Positions 7,090-16,442 of a stretch of 64,000 bases of DNA are shown here, piece by piece. Under the pieces are notes generated by a model. The model had not been told where the DNA came from and made no database searches. It worked only from the letters and a program-made list of their open reading frames with translations. Source of the stretch: Puniceicoccales bacterium Verruco_02. GTDB taxonomy: Bacteria > Verrucomicrobiota > Verrucomicrobiia > Opitutales > Oceanipulchritudinaceae. A program made the translations under genes and the position numbers. The stretch's first letter is position 1. Each line of letters begins with the position of its first letter. The stretch spans positions 1 through 64,000 of the forward strand of contig LVBW01000002.1 in NCBI GenBank assembly GCA_001604585.1, in the 5' to 3' direction.

Positions 7090-9687
7090 TCAATACGAGC
7101 GGGAGGAACGGGACTTCTTCTTGTCGCTGTGGGAAAAATAGTGCATCGCCAGTTGGTCCGACAAGGCAAGGAGCTGGTCGGTAGTATCGACAAGCAGCTT
7201 GTTCAGTTCCGTTGGGCGACCAAGGGCATCGGCCTGCAAGAGGTCTCGCACATCGGCCAGCTCGATACGCGACGCAATACCCAAGGCCAGCCGGCGGCGG
7301 CGGGTCTGTGGCTCCTCGATTGCGGAAAGGGGCAGTTGCTGCACATGCTCTGCAATGGCGCGGGTCTGGAAGGCGATGGAGCGCGGGTTGGTGTCGTCGC
7401 CAAGTAGCAGGTCCACAACCGCCTCGGCCTGCATATTAGTAAGGTAACGACTTGCGTACGTATAGCGACTGTCCGCACAGACAAGCAGGTTGGAAAGCGC
7501 GTCCGTATGCTCGCCCATCGAAAAGACATGCAACATCAATTCGCACACGTTGAGCGCCCTCTCTATGCGGCGGCCAAGATCGAGAAAGCGCCAGTCGATG
7601 GCTCTTGTCATGTTCTCCGCCATCGTGCCGGCCACACCGGCAAGCAGGATGCCGATGTCGTTCATGCGCGTGAAAGAGTCCCCACTGCCGCTTTCGTGGC
7701 GTGGGCTGTTGGCCATGCGGGCAAGCTGGTTGAGGATACTGACCGCATCCAGAGAAAGTCGCTCCTTGACAGAGGAAGCCGTGCCATTGAGGCAGAGTAT
7801 GCTGGAACAAACCCCGCCCGGAGCACCCTTTTCCCAAACCAGAGGCTCCAACCTTGCCTCTGCCGCGGAAATATCCATGCGCAACACCGTGTCTGCATCG
7901 CCAGCACTTATGCCAAGGGCGGTATTGAGGAAAGGGATGACCGCATGCGGGATCGAAGGCCCGCTGCTGTCGCGCAGTTCGCCGAGGAGTACGCGCAAAA
8001 GTCGCCCAAGATACTCGATCCTCTCCATGTAGCGACCCATCCAGAAGAGATTGTCCGCATCGCGGCTTGTCAGCTCTGCGGTGGAGCGCCGAATGCGCAC
8101 CGGGCCTGTGTGGGGCAAGGGATGATCCCTGAGCGGCATGTCCGGGGGGGCAATCATCCAAGTATCCTTGGACATGCCACCGTCCGAAAGCGAAACCTTG
8201 TGACTGTCCATATCTCGAGAAACCCGGGTAAGAGCCCCCGGCATCATCTCGTATCCTCCCTCCCCGTTGGCCACTAGGAACACGCGCATCAAGAAACGGC
8301 GCGGCTGTACGCTGCCATCCGCCGTCATGGTCGGCAAGGTGGAGCGCGACACCATCTCCTGAGCACAGTATGCCTGCGGGTCGGCGTTTATACGATTACG
8401 AAGCCGTTCGATACCCTGCCTGTCCAGAGTGTGCCCAAAGACGGCTTCCCCACTGTTGCGGCGGAAGACAGGCTTGACAACAAGCGACGCAACGTTGTCC
8501 AACACGTAGGAAAAGTCCTCCGCCTTACCGCACCACCACGTCTTTGCCGACGATATCTGAAGAGGCTCGCCGAGCAGGTGGCTGCACAGCCCGTCCAGGA
8601 GCGCAGGCATGGCCGGAGATTCTACTACTCCGGTTCCAAGGCTGTTGGCTACGACTACATTGCCAGCGCGGGCCGCCTGCACAAGGCCCGGCACCCCAAG
8701 ACTGCTCAAGGGGTCCAGTTCCAGAGGGTCGCACTCGTGCGAGGGCACATTGCGGATGATTACATCCACCTGCTTAAGACCGGCCACGGTCTTCATGTAC
8801 ACTCGATTGTCGCGAGTGGTGAGGTCCGCACCCTCAACGAGGGAATAGCCCAAGTTGCGAGCAAAGAACGCCTGCTCAAAATAAGTCTCAAAGCCCGGCC
8901 CCGGCGAGAGCATCACGATGCAGGGATTTTCCGTGCGGCGCTGGACAAGGGTCTCGAAGCTCTCCAGCATTCTTTGGAAAAAGGGCCTTAGGCGCACCGG
9001 CCCCGCCGCCCTGAAAAGGTCGGGCAACACCTGCTGGGTGATGAAGCGATTCTCCAGCGCGTAACCAATGCCGGAAGGCACCTCGATACGGTCCGAGAGC
9101 ACCCGCCAGCTCCCGTCCTCCACCCTCGCAAGGTCCGCCGCGTACAGGTGAATGAAAACGCCATTGGGTGGGGTGAAGCCGTGGCAGGGTCGCAGAAAAT
9201 GCGGATTCCCGTGTATAAGACGAGATGGGATATGCCCTGCGCGAAGGAGACGCTGACTGCCGTAAAGGTCCGAGAGCACGCTGTTGAGCAGGCGCACCCT
9301 CTGGCCGATGCCCTGCTCGATGGCCATCCATTCATCACTGCTTACGAGCATTGGCAGAGGGTCCATTATCCAGGGCCGATGTGAACTTTCACCCTCTCCG
9401 AATGCGTTGAAGGTTATACCGTTCTCCTGAACGATACGCCGCGCCTGCTCCACGCGTCTGCGGAAGCCATCGCTGCCCAAAGCCTGAAGCTGGGCATTCA
9501 TGCTGTGCCACTGGGCACGCATCCGACGGTCCGGGGTAAGCAGTTCGTCAAAGCAACCTTCACTCGGCATGTAGCCCTCGAAAGGAGATTTGAAAGACTG
9601 ACTGCCTTTGGGGGAATGGGGGTGCATCGGTATTTTGGGGTGGATTGCGAAGACAACCGGACCATGCAGCAGTTTCCCAGCCAGCAT
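7090..9687 (-). CDS. Circularly permuted ATP-grasp fused to alpha-E domain
   Basis: 865 residues. Residues about 40-500 are a circularly permuted ATP-grasp (DUF404/DUF407 type): ENGITFNAFGEGE, QRVRLLNSVLSDLYGSQRLL, IHLYAADLARVEDGSW, SDRIEVPSGIGYALENRF, IVMLSPGPGFETYFEQAFFA, VVANSLGTGVVESPAMPALL and FLMRVFLVANGEGGYEMMPG, matching the stand-alone paralogue at 14226-15704. Residues about 545-850 are an alpha-E domain (the all-helical domain named for a conserved ER motif), opening SRDADNLFWMGRYMERIEYL and equivalent to the stand-alone protein at 13146-14177. ATP-grasp enzymes form amide bonds through acyl-phosphates. The fusion shows directly that the two modules work together. It lies 42 bases downstream of the amidoligase gene, in one operon. 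An alternative start is the ATG at 9627. Confidence 0.9.
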   Translation of the reverse strand: MLAGKLLHGPVVFAIHPKIPMHPHSPKGSQSFKSPFEGYMPSEGCFDELLTPDRRMRAQWHSMNAQLQALGSDGFRRRVEQARRIVQENGITFNAFGEGESSHRPWIMDPLPMLVSSDEWMAIEQGIGQRVRLLNSVLSDLYGSQRLLRAGHIPSRLIHGNPHFLRPCHGFTPPNGVFIHLYAADLARVEDGSWRVLSDRIEVPSGIGYALENRFITQQVLPDLFRAAGPVRLRPFFQRMLESFETLVQRRTENPCIVMLSPGPGFETYFEQAFFARNLGYSLVEGADLTTRDNRVYMKTVAGLKQVDVIIRNVPSHECDPLELDPLSSLGVPGLVQAARAGNVVVANSLGTGVVESPAMPALLDGLCSHLLGEPLQISSAKTWWCGKAEDFSYVLDNVASLVVKPVFRRNSGEAVFGHTLDRQGIERLRNRINADPQAYCAQEMVSRSTLPTMTADGSVQPRRFLMRVFLVANGEGGYEMMPGALTRVSRDMDSHKVSLSDGGMSKDTWMIAPPDMPLRDHPLPHTGPVRIRRSTAELTSRDADNLFWMGRYMERIEYLGRLLRVLLGELRDSSGPSIPHAVIPFLNTALGISAGDADTVLRMDISAAEARLEPLVWEKGAPGGVCSSILCLNGTASSVKERLSLDAVSILNQLARMANSPRHESGSGDSFTRMNDIGILLAGVAGTMAENMTRAIDWRFLDLGRRIERALNVCELMLHVFSMGEHTDALSNLLVCADSRYTYASRYLTNMQAEAVVDLLLGDDTNPRSIAFQTRAIAEHVQQLPLSAIEEPQTRRRRLALGIASRIELADVRDLLQADALGRPTELNKLLVDTTDQLLALSDQLAMHYFSHSDKKKSRSSRSY

Positions 9688-9729
9688 GTCAGTGAAATGC
9701 CACGAATGGCAATTATGCAGATACTTCTT

Positions 9730-12700
9730 CTACCAAATGCGCAAATCCAAGGTGCAAGGGAATTCCTCGTCGCGCTGGGGCAAGGGGATGCCGTGCATGG
9801 TGCCGGGGCTGTGCCCCATCGGCTGAAAGCGGGCCAGACGGCGACTCTCGGCCTCGTAGCTATTCACAGGGAAAGTCTCGTAATTGCGCCCTCCGGGGTG
9901 CCCGACGTAATAGGTGCAGCCAGCCACGGCCCTTCCGCTCCAAGTGTCCACGATGTCGAAAACAAGCGGCGTATTTACGCCAACAGTCGGATGCAGGCAG
10001 GATGGCGGCTGCCATGCACGGTAGCGAACGCCGACGACGAATTCGCCCTCGCGCCCTGTGCCAGTCATCGGACAGGCCTTGCCGTTGCATGCCAGAACGT
10101 ATCGCGCACTGTTCCAGCCCTGCACCTTCGCCTGAATGCGCTCCACCGAGGAATCGACAAAGCGGACCGTGCTGCCAGCGTAACCTTCCTCGCCAAGCAC
10201 ATGCCAAGGCTCAAGAGCCTGCCTGAGTTCCAGCTCCATGTCCATAAAGCTGACACTGCCGCAAAACGGGAAGCGGAACTCTCGATGGCTGTGAAACCAC
10301 ATTTCCTCGAAGGCAAGGCCGTCCTCGCGCAGATCGGCCAGCACCTCGCAAAAGTCCTCCCATACAAAGTGAGGCAGCATCCAGCGATCGTGAAGCTGTG
10401 TGCCCCAGCGGGTGAGTTTGCGCGGGTTTATTGGGTTACGCCAGAACTTGCTGACAAGGCCGCGCAGGAGAAGCTGCTGCGCCAGGCTCATGCGGGCATG
10501 CGGAGGCATCTCGAAGCTGCGCAGTTCCAACAGGCCCAGCCTACCGCTGGCGCTGTCGGGGCTGAACATCTTGTCGATGCAGAACTCCGCCCTGTGCGTG
10601 TTGCCCGTCATGTCCGTCAATAGGTTGCGGAATATGCGGTCCACAAGCCAAGGCTGGGGATTGTCACCCGCGCGGCTTACTTCGCGAAACGCCAGCTCAA
10701 GCTCGTGCAGGGAGTCGTTGCGCGCTTCGTCCACGCGGGGGGCCTGACTTGTCGGGCCGATGAACAGGCCGCTGAATAGATACGAGAGCGAGGGATGCTG
10801 ATGCCAGTAGGCAATCATGCTGCGCAAGAGGTCCGGGCGGCGCAGAAAGGGACTGTCGCTCGTGATGGCCCCACCAATTACTATGTGATTGCCGCCCCCG
10901 GTGCCGGTGTGGCGGCCGTCCAGCATGAACTTGTCCGTTCCAAGCCGCGCCAGTCGCGCCTCTTCGTAGAGTGCCTGCGTGCGCTCCGCCAGTTCGTCCC
11001 AGCTAGCGGATGGGTGGATGTTGACCTCGATTACGCCGGGGTCTGGCGTTACGCTGAAGGAGTTGATGCGCGGGTCCTTGGGAATTTTCTCCCCCTCTAT
11101 GAAGACGGGCATTTCGAGCCTTTCGGCAGTTGCCTCTACGGCGGCAAGCAGCTCGAGGTAAGCCTCGGTACTGGAGACAGGGGGAAAGAAGATGTACAAC
11201 TGCCCGTTGCGCACCTCCGCACATAGCGCCGTGCGCACGGCCTGCGATGCGGCGCTTTCGTCCCTGCGGCGAACATGCAGGTCTCGCCTCTGCCGGGGCT
11301 GGCGACGGGGACCAAATTCACCAGTTTCGGCTCCGCTGGCGCGCATTTCCTCCACGGTGCGGCGCGCCCTGTCGAGAAACTGCTGCACAAAGTGGTCGTT
11401 TGCAGGCAGGGGCGAGAGCGGCGCGCTCGGATCCTGAGGGTATATGTAAGGGTAGTTCTCCTTGCTGACCCAAGGCAAAGTATCGAGCGGCAGGCGCAGC
11501 CCCACGGGAGAGTCTCCGGGCAAGAGGTAGATGTTGCTCTGGCGAGTCAGCCAAGGGCCGCTTATCCAGTGATGCCCCTTTGCATGTGCCTGCCAGGTCT
11601 GCTGAAGTGGCAGCACGTAGGCGCGAGGCGTGGCAAGCCCGGTGTCGAACACCTTGGCAAGGCGCTCGCGCTCCTCGGCGTTGTCGAGCTTGGAGTTAAG
11701 CGGGTCAACATTCAGAGGCAGCTTCTGCTCCTTCCAGATGTAGTACCAGATGTCTTCGTAGGCCGCGCGGCTGTGCTCCGCCTCGAGGCCCATCGTTTCG
11801 CAAAGGGCAGTGATGAAGCGTTCAGCGTCATCGGGTGTATAGCCGTAGTCCTTGTCCACACTGGCCAGCCACTGCGGATCTTTCCATATGGGCTGGCCAT
11901 CCTTGCGCCAGTAACAGGTCATGGCCCAACGCGGCAGAGACTCGCCGGGGTACCATTTGCCCTGCCCATAGTGTAGAAAGCCGCCGGGAGCGAACCTGCG
12001 CCAGAGCCGCCCGAGCAGTATTTCCGAGAGTCGGCGCTTTTGCGGGCCAACGGCGGCCACGTTCCATTCGGCCCCATCGGGGTCGTCGATGGAGACAAAG
12101 GTAGGCTCTCCGCCCATTGTCAGGCGCACGTCGTCGTCTTTCAGCCGCTGGTCAATCTCCCGCCCGAGGGTGTTCACCCTCTCCCATGCCGCATCGTCGT
12201 AGGGCAGAGTCACGCGGGGATGTTCGGCCACGCGGCTGATTTTCATGTCGTAGCTGAACTGTGTTTCCACCTTTTCCACCGCGCCGCTTATCGGGGCCGC
12301 GCTTGTTGGGTGGGCAGAGCAGGCCAGAGGGATATGCCCCTCGCCAGCCAGAAGGCCGCTCGTAGGGTCCAGCCCCACCCATCCCGCGCCGGGCAGAAAG
12401 ACCTCGGTCCATGCGTGAAGGTCTGTGAAGTCGTGGTCGGTGCCGCTGGGTCCGTCGAGGCTTTTCAGGTCGGGCGTCAACTGTATGAGGTAGCCGCTCG
12501 CAAAGCGGGCGGCAAGACCTAGGCGGCGCAATAGTTGCACAAGGAGCCAGGCACTGTCGCGGCAGGAACCGGAGCCTTTGGCCAGAGTTTCCTCGGGCGT
12601 CTGCACTCCCGGCTCAAGGCGGATGAGATACTTGATATCCTGCTGGAGGTCGTGGTTAATCGCCACCAGATAGTCCACGATGTGCTGCTTGGTGTCTGCA

Positions 12701-13104
12701 AAGCGGGTCAGGTATTTTTCAAAGAGTTCGCCCTGCCCCTCGCTGATGTCCAGGAAGGGTTCGAGGTCCTTTCTCAGCCCGGCCTCGTAGGCGAAGGGAT
12801 AGTTTGTGGCGTATTCTTCGAGGAAGAAGTCGAATGGGTTTATGACGGTCATTTCCGCCACTATGTCCACCTCGACCTTGAACTCTTTCACCTTTTCCGG
12901 GAATACCACCCTTGCAAGGTAGTTGCCCTGCGGATCCTGCTGCCAGTTTATGAAGTGCTCCGCTGGCGTGATACGCAGCGAATAGCTCTTGATGGGAGTG
13001 CGGCAGTGCGGAGCCGGGCGCAGGCGTATGACCTGCGGGGACAGCAGTGCGGGGCGCTCGTAGCGATAATGAGTGAGGTGGTGTAGGGCTGCCTGAATTG
13101 CCAT
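9730..13104 (-). CDS. Transglutaminase-amidoligase fusion (DUF2126)
   Basis: 1124 residues. The N-terminal transglutaminase part has the triad C181 (GSGSCRDSAWL), H230 (DLHAWTEV) and D246 (GLDPTSG). The remainder matches DUF2126, a predicted amidoligase related to the glutamine synthetase fold: TMGGEPTFVSIDDPDGAEW at about 330, HYGQGKWYPGESLPRW, KIPKDPRINSFSVTPDPGVI, DGRHTGTGGGNHIVIGG, FRNLLTDMTGNTHRAEFCID and FRFPFCGSVSFMDMELELRQ. The HTGTGGGNH glycine-rich histidine motif and the metal-binding acidic residues fit an ATP-dependent ligase. One polypeptide thus combines a predicted amide-forming and an amide-cleaving or transferring module. An arginine-rich linker (about residues 600-625, PRRQPRQRRD) separates two halves of the amidoligase region and looks atypical. 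It sits 41 bases after the alpha-E gene in the operon. No signal peptide. Confidence 0.9.
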   Translation of the reverse strand: MAIQAALHHLTHYRYERPALLSPQVIRLRPAPHCRTPIKSYSLRITPAEHFINWQQDPQGNYLARVVFPEKVKEFKVEVDIVAEMTVINPFDFFLEEYATNYPFAYEAGLRKDLEPFLDISEGQGELFEKYLTRFADTKQHIVDYLVAINHDLQQDIKYLIRLEPGVQTPEETLAKGSGSCRDSAWLLVQLLRRLGLAARFASGYLIQLTPDLKSLDGPSGTDHDFTDLHAWTEVFLPGAGWVGLDPTSGLLAGEGHIPLACSAHPTSAAPISGAVEKVETQFSYDMKISRVAEHPRVTLPYDDAAWERVNTLGREIDQRLKDDDVRLTMGGEPTFVSIDDPDGAEWNVAAVGPQKRRLSEILLGRLWRRFAPGGFLHYGQGKWYPGESLPRWAMTCYWRKDGQPIWKDPQWLASVDKDYGYTPDDAERFITALCETMGLEAEHSRAAYEDIWYYIWKEQKLPLNVDPLNSKLDNAEERERLAKVFDTGLATPRAYVLPLQQTWQAHAKGHHWISGPWLTRQSNIYLLPGDSPVGLRLPLDTLPWVSKENYPYIYPQDPSAPLSPLPANDHFVQQFLDRARRTVEEMRASGAETGEFGPRRQPRQRRDLHVRRRDESAASQAVRTALCAEVRNGQLYIFFPPVSSTEAYLELLAAVEATAERLEMPVFIEGEKIPKDPRINSFSVTPDPGVIEVNIHPSASWDELAERTQALYEEARLARLGTDKFMLDGRHTGTGGGNHIVIGGAITSDSPFLRRPDLLRSMIAYWHQHPSLSYLFSGLFIGPTSQAPRVDEARNDSLHELELAFREVSRAGDNPQPWLVDRIFRNLLTDMTGNTHRAEFCIDKMFSPDSASGRLGLLELRSFEMPPHARMSLAQQLLLRGLVSKFWRNPINPRKLTRWGTQLHDRWMLPHFVWEDFCEVLADLREDGLAFEEMWFHSHREFRFPFCGSVSFMDMELELRQALEPWHVLGEEGYAGSTVRFVDSSVERIQAKVQGWNSARYVLACNGKACPMTGTGREGEFVVGVRYRAWQPPSCLHPTVGVNTPLVFDIVDTWSGRAVAGCTYYVGHPGGRNYETFPVNSYEAESRRLARFQPMGHSPGTMHGIPLPQRDEEFPCTLDLRIW

Positions 13105-13145
13105 ATGGGGCTGGTGACGCTTGATGATGCAGGGCGCGCGTTGAG

Positions 13146-14177
13146 TTACTCGCTTGCGGCGGCAATGTTTGTCTGGGATTCGCGCCGGGCGTTTTTGAGC
13201 TTGGCGGCCGGGTCCACGATGGGGAAAAACATGTAAAGGTTGCTGAAAGCAAGGGCGATTTCCGATATGCGCTCCGTAATCTCGCCTATGGTCTTGTGCA
13301 GGCCCTTCTTGATGACCTCGTCGGTGCTCGTGTAGTTGAGTTCGCTGAGCAGTCGTCCTATAAGGCGCTCGACCTCGTTGGAATAATGCGTGATGGGACA
13401 GCCCGACACCGCGTGTATGGCAAGCTGGAGGCGCTGGAGGCAGAAAAATATGCTGCGCGGGAACACGCGCGACAGTACGAGCAGGTCCGCCACGTTGCGC
13501 GCGGTAATGTCCTGCACGTAGGTGCGCTGGTACGCTTCGCGGGCACTACATGCACGCAAAACCGTCACCCAATGCGCAAGGTCCAGCGCGCCACCTGTGT
13601 CCAGTTCGTTCGGCAGAGGCGTGTGGTGCCTTATGTCGAGGATGCGGGCTATTTTGTCCGCTCTTTCTAGGTAAGCACCAGCCTTTATGAACTCGAAGCC
13701 TACATGATGGGGAAATATGGCGTCGGTGGACCCCTGAAAGAGTATGGTGTACTCCTTTACCTGCTCGAAGAAGTCGTTCGGGCCGCTTGCCCATACGGCA
13801 GTCGCGCTCTCGCCTTTGAGAAAGAGGTAGGCACGGTTGATAATCACCCACATTTCTTCCGAAATCTGGTCGCGTATCATGCGGGCGTTTTCGCGCGCGG
13901 CGTACACACAGCTTATCACGGAACTGGGGTTGGCCCTGTTGAAGGTAAAAAACTCCATCGCCGTCTCGCTCGTAGCCTCCTTGTAGAGGCTGCGGAACAG
14001 CTCAAGGTCGCCCATGCTCTGCATGATGCCTTCCCAGTGGCGGGCTGCGGCCTTGCTCGTGCCGTCAGTTTCCAGCAGTAGCTGCAAATTGACATCGACG
14101 AGACGGGCCGTGTTTTCGGCACGCTCAATATAGCGGCTCATCCAGAAGAGCGAATCGGCTACGCGGCAGAGAAGCAT
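13146..14177 (-). CDS. Stand-alone alpha-E domain protein (DUF403)
   Basis: 343 residues, predicted all-helical. It begins MLLCRVADSLFWMSRYIERA, containing the conserved ER motif that names the alpha-E family, and continues with repeated long helices (FFTFNRANPSSVISCVYAAR, ENARMIRDQISEEMW, AYLERADKIARILDIR). The family has no known biochemical activity but is found almost only beside, or fused to, circularly permuted ATP-grasp proteins. Here both arrangements occur in the same operon, this free copy and the fused copy at 7090-9687. It lies 48 bases after the ATP-grasp gene and 41 bases before the amidoligase gene. It may act as an adaptor or substrate-binding partner; that is inference. Confidence 0.92.
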   Translation of the reverse strand: MLLCRVADSLFWMSRYIERAENTARLVDVNLQLLLETDGTSKAAARHWEGIMQSMGDLELFRSLYKEATSETAMEFFTFNRANPSSVISCVYAARENARMIRDQISEEMWVIINRAYLFLKGESATAVWASGPNDFFEQVKEYTILFQGSTDAIFPHHVGFEFIKAGAYLERADKIARILDIRHHTPLPNELDTGGALDLAHWVTVLRACSAREAYQRTYVQDITARNVADLLVLSRVFPRSIFFCLQRLQLAIHAVSGCPITHYSNEVERLIGRLLSELNYTSTDEVIKKGLHKTIGEITERISEIALAFSNLYMFFPIVDPAAKLKNARRESQTNIAAASE

Positions 14178-14225
14178 ATGCTTAAGGGTAAAGAAAGGTT
14201 ATGTTGTGACAGTTACCGTAATGGC

Positions 14226-15704
14226 TCATTCTCTGAGCACCCATGTGTCCTTGCTGCCGCCTCCCTGCGAGGAGTTGACTACGAGGCTGCCCTTTCGCAG
14301 GGCCACACGGGTGAGGCCGCCGGGGATGATTTCGATGTTATCCCCGTAAAGGATGAAGGGGCGCAAGTCTATGTGCCGCCCCTCGAAGGCTTCGCCGGTC
14401 CAAGTCGGGTGGCGGGATAACATTATGGGGGGCTGCGCAATGTAGTTGCGCGGGTTGGCCTTCACGGCGGCGCGGAATTCCTCCACCTGTTCCTTGCTGG
14501 CGTGCGGGCCGATGATCATACCGTAGCCGCCGGACTCGTTCGCCGCCTTTACGACGAGCTTTTCCATGTTGTCTATGATGTACTGAAGCTGCGAGGGTTC
14601 GTCGGCTAGGTAGGTCGGGACGTTCGGTAATATGGCCTCTTCGCCTAGGTAGTATTTGATCATCGCTGGGACGAAGGCGTAGATCACCTTGTCGTCGCAG
14701 ACGCCCGTGCCTATGGAATTGGCAAGGCCGATGTTGCCCGCCCTGTAGGCGCGGACAAGGCCGGGGACGCCCAGCACGGAATCCGGCCTGAACACCTCGG
14801 GATCTATGAAGTCGTCGTCTATGCGGCGGTAGAGCACATGCACCTGCTTTAGGCCCTGTATTGTGCGGACAAATACCTGATCGTTCTGCACGACAAGGTC
14901 GCGCCCTTCGACGATTTCTATACCCATCTGCCGGGCTAGAAAGCAGTGCTCGAAGTAGGCGCTATTGTAGCTGCCTGGGGTAAGGAGGGCTATTGTCGGA
15001 TTCTCTATTCCTGCCGGGGCGATGCTCCGCAACATGCGCAACAGCCTCTGCGCGTAGTCGAGCACCGTGCGCACACCAGCCTCGGGGAAGAAGTTCGGGA
15101 ACATGCGCTTCATGGCCTGGCGGTTCTCCAACACGTAGCTTACGCCCGAGGGGCAGCGGGCGTTGTCCTCCAGAACGAGGTATTCGCCCTTGTCATCGCG
15201 GATAAGGTCGGTGCCGCAGATGTGTATGTACACGTCGCGGGGCACTTTTATCCCGCGAAAGGCGGGGCGGTAGTGCTTGGCAGAGAGTATGTAGTGTTCC
15301 GGCACCACGCCGTCCTTCACTATCTTTTGATCGGTGTAGATGTCCTTGGTGAAGAGGTTCAGGGCAGTGATTCGCTGCTTGAGGCCGCGCTCCACGTGTT
15401 CCCATTCCTTGCGCGGGATGATGCGTGGGACAAGGTCGAAGGGGAAGATGCGCTCGGCTCCCTCCTCGGCTCCGTACACGTTGAAAGTCACTCCGGCACG
15501 CATGAAGGAAACCTGTATGGCTTCCTTGCGCCGCTCGAATTCCTGCCTAGTCATTGTGCCCAGCCTCTGGGCGAATGCCTTGTAGTGCGGGCGTACGCTG
15601 CCGTCGACCTCGAACATTTCGTCGAAGAAGGCTCCTGTGTCGTATCCGGTAAAGTCCATACGGGGTTCTGGTCTGACTTCGGGGGATTTTGTCATGGCGG
15701 TCAC
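14226..15704 (-). CDS. Circularly permuted ATP-grasp protein (stand-alone)
   Basis: 492 residues, covering the DUF404/DUF407 circularly permuted ATP-grasp fold: [152 protein letters not shown] and, near the end, [20 protein letters not shown]. It would activate a carboxylate with ATP and join it to an amine. It is the first gene of the five-gene minus-strand operon; the divergent dtd gene starts 217 bases away, so the promoter should lie within 15705-15921. Start ATG at 15704, with a second in-frame ATG three codons on. No signal peptide; cytoplasmic. Confidence 0.92.
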   Translation of the reverse strand: MTAMTKSPEVRPEPRMDFTGYDTGAFFDEMFEVDGSVRPHYKAFAQRLGTMTRQEFERRKEAIQVSFMRAGVTFNVYGAEEGAERIFPFDLVPRIIPRKEWEHVERGLKQRITALNLFTKDIYTDQKIVKDGVVPEHYILSAKHYRPAFRGIKVPRDVYIHICGTDLIRDDKGEYLVLEDNARCPSGVSYVLENRQAMKRMFPNFFPEAGVRTVLDYAQRLLRMLRSIAPAGIENPTIALLTPGSYNSAYFEHCFLARQMGIEIVEGRDLVVQNDQVFVRTIQGLKQVHVLYRRIDDDFIDPEVFRPDSVLGVPGLVRAYRAGNIGLANSIGTGVCDDKVIYAFVPAMIKYYLGEEAILPNVPTYLADEPSQLQYIIDNMEKLVVKAANESGGYGMIIGPHASKEQVEEFRAAVKANPRNYIAQPPIMLSRHPTWTGEAFEGRHIDLRPFILYGDNIEIIPGGLTRVALRKGSLVVNSSQGGGSKDTWVLRE

Positions 15705-15921
15705 CTAAATGTGGTCACATCGAGGTGTTCCGCAAAACGCTTGCACCACATTTCAAGCTTTCTGCGTGCCAGTACGCTTGTGAACGACGCAAATGGTGGC
15801 TTTTTGCATGGAAGCTGGCTTTGCGAGCGAATCTTTATGCAATACGTAAGTTCCCTTACCTGCCTGTAAGCTTGGGAATCGTCTTGTTCATTCGGTGCCT
15901 GCTCATACTCTTGGCGCGAAT

Positions 15922-16371
15922 ATGAGAGCTGTCGTCCAGAGGGTGCATTCTGCAAGTGTGAGCGTCGATGCAGAGGAGAAGGGCCGGATTGGTCCGGGAT
16001 TGCTCGTATTTGTCGGCGTTGAAGAGGGGGACAGCGCCGATGATGCCGCGTGGCTGGCGCACAAACTGCCCACGCTTCGGGTGTTCGAGGACGAGGCCGA
16101 GCGCATGAACCGTAGCGTCAAGGACATTGGCGGGGGCATACTCGTAATCAGCCAGTTCACCCTGCTGGGCAATCTGCGCAAGGGCACTCGCCCTTCCTTC
16201 AACCGCGCCGCGCCGCCGCAAGTGGCCGTGCCTTTGTACGAGGGCTTTCTGGCGGAGCTGGAGCGCAAGTTGGGCCAGACGGTGCCGCGAGGGGTGTTCG
16301 GTGCCTATATGCGCATTATGGCGGATAACGACGGCCCGGTGACCCTGATCCTCGATACCCGCCGCGAATAA
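15922..16371 (+). CDS. dtd: D-aminoacyl-tRNA deacylase
   Basis: 149 residues. DTD hydrolyses D-aminoacyl-tRNA (and mischarged glycyl-tRNA), protecting translation. Diagnostic features: start MRAVVQRVHSASVSVD, the SQFTL..N.RKGTRPSF catalytic segment (canonical SQFTL.ADTRKGNRPSF) and the C-terminal NDGPVTLILDT with the cis-proline GP motif. I chose the ATG at 15922 because DTD starts with MRAVVQRV; an in-frame ATG nine codons earlier would add a non-homologous tail. It is transcribed alone, divergent from the ATP-grasp operon and convergent with potD. Housekeeping role; the pairing with the amidoligase operon is probably incidental. Confidence 0.96.
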   Translation: MRAVVQRVHSASVSVDAEEKGRIGPGLLVFVGVEEGDSADDAAWLAHKLPTLRVFEDEAERMNRSVKDIGGGILVISQFTLLGNLRKGTRPSFNRAAPPQVAVPLYEGFLAELERKLGQTVPRGVFGAYMRIMADNDGPVTLILDTRRE

Positions 16372-16442
16372 CGACAAAAGACCCCGCAGCGATGCAGAGC
16401 CTCCTGTTGCGCGACTAGCCCCGGTGGCCTTCCCGCGGCTTG

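Noticed and set aside
9505-10623. 372-codon plus-strand frame
   Set aside because: Shadow of the minus-strand amidoligase and ATP-grasp genes; no recognisable domains and it spans two real genes and their gap.
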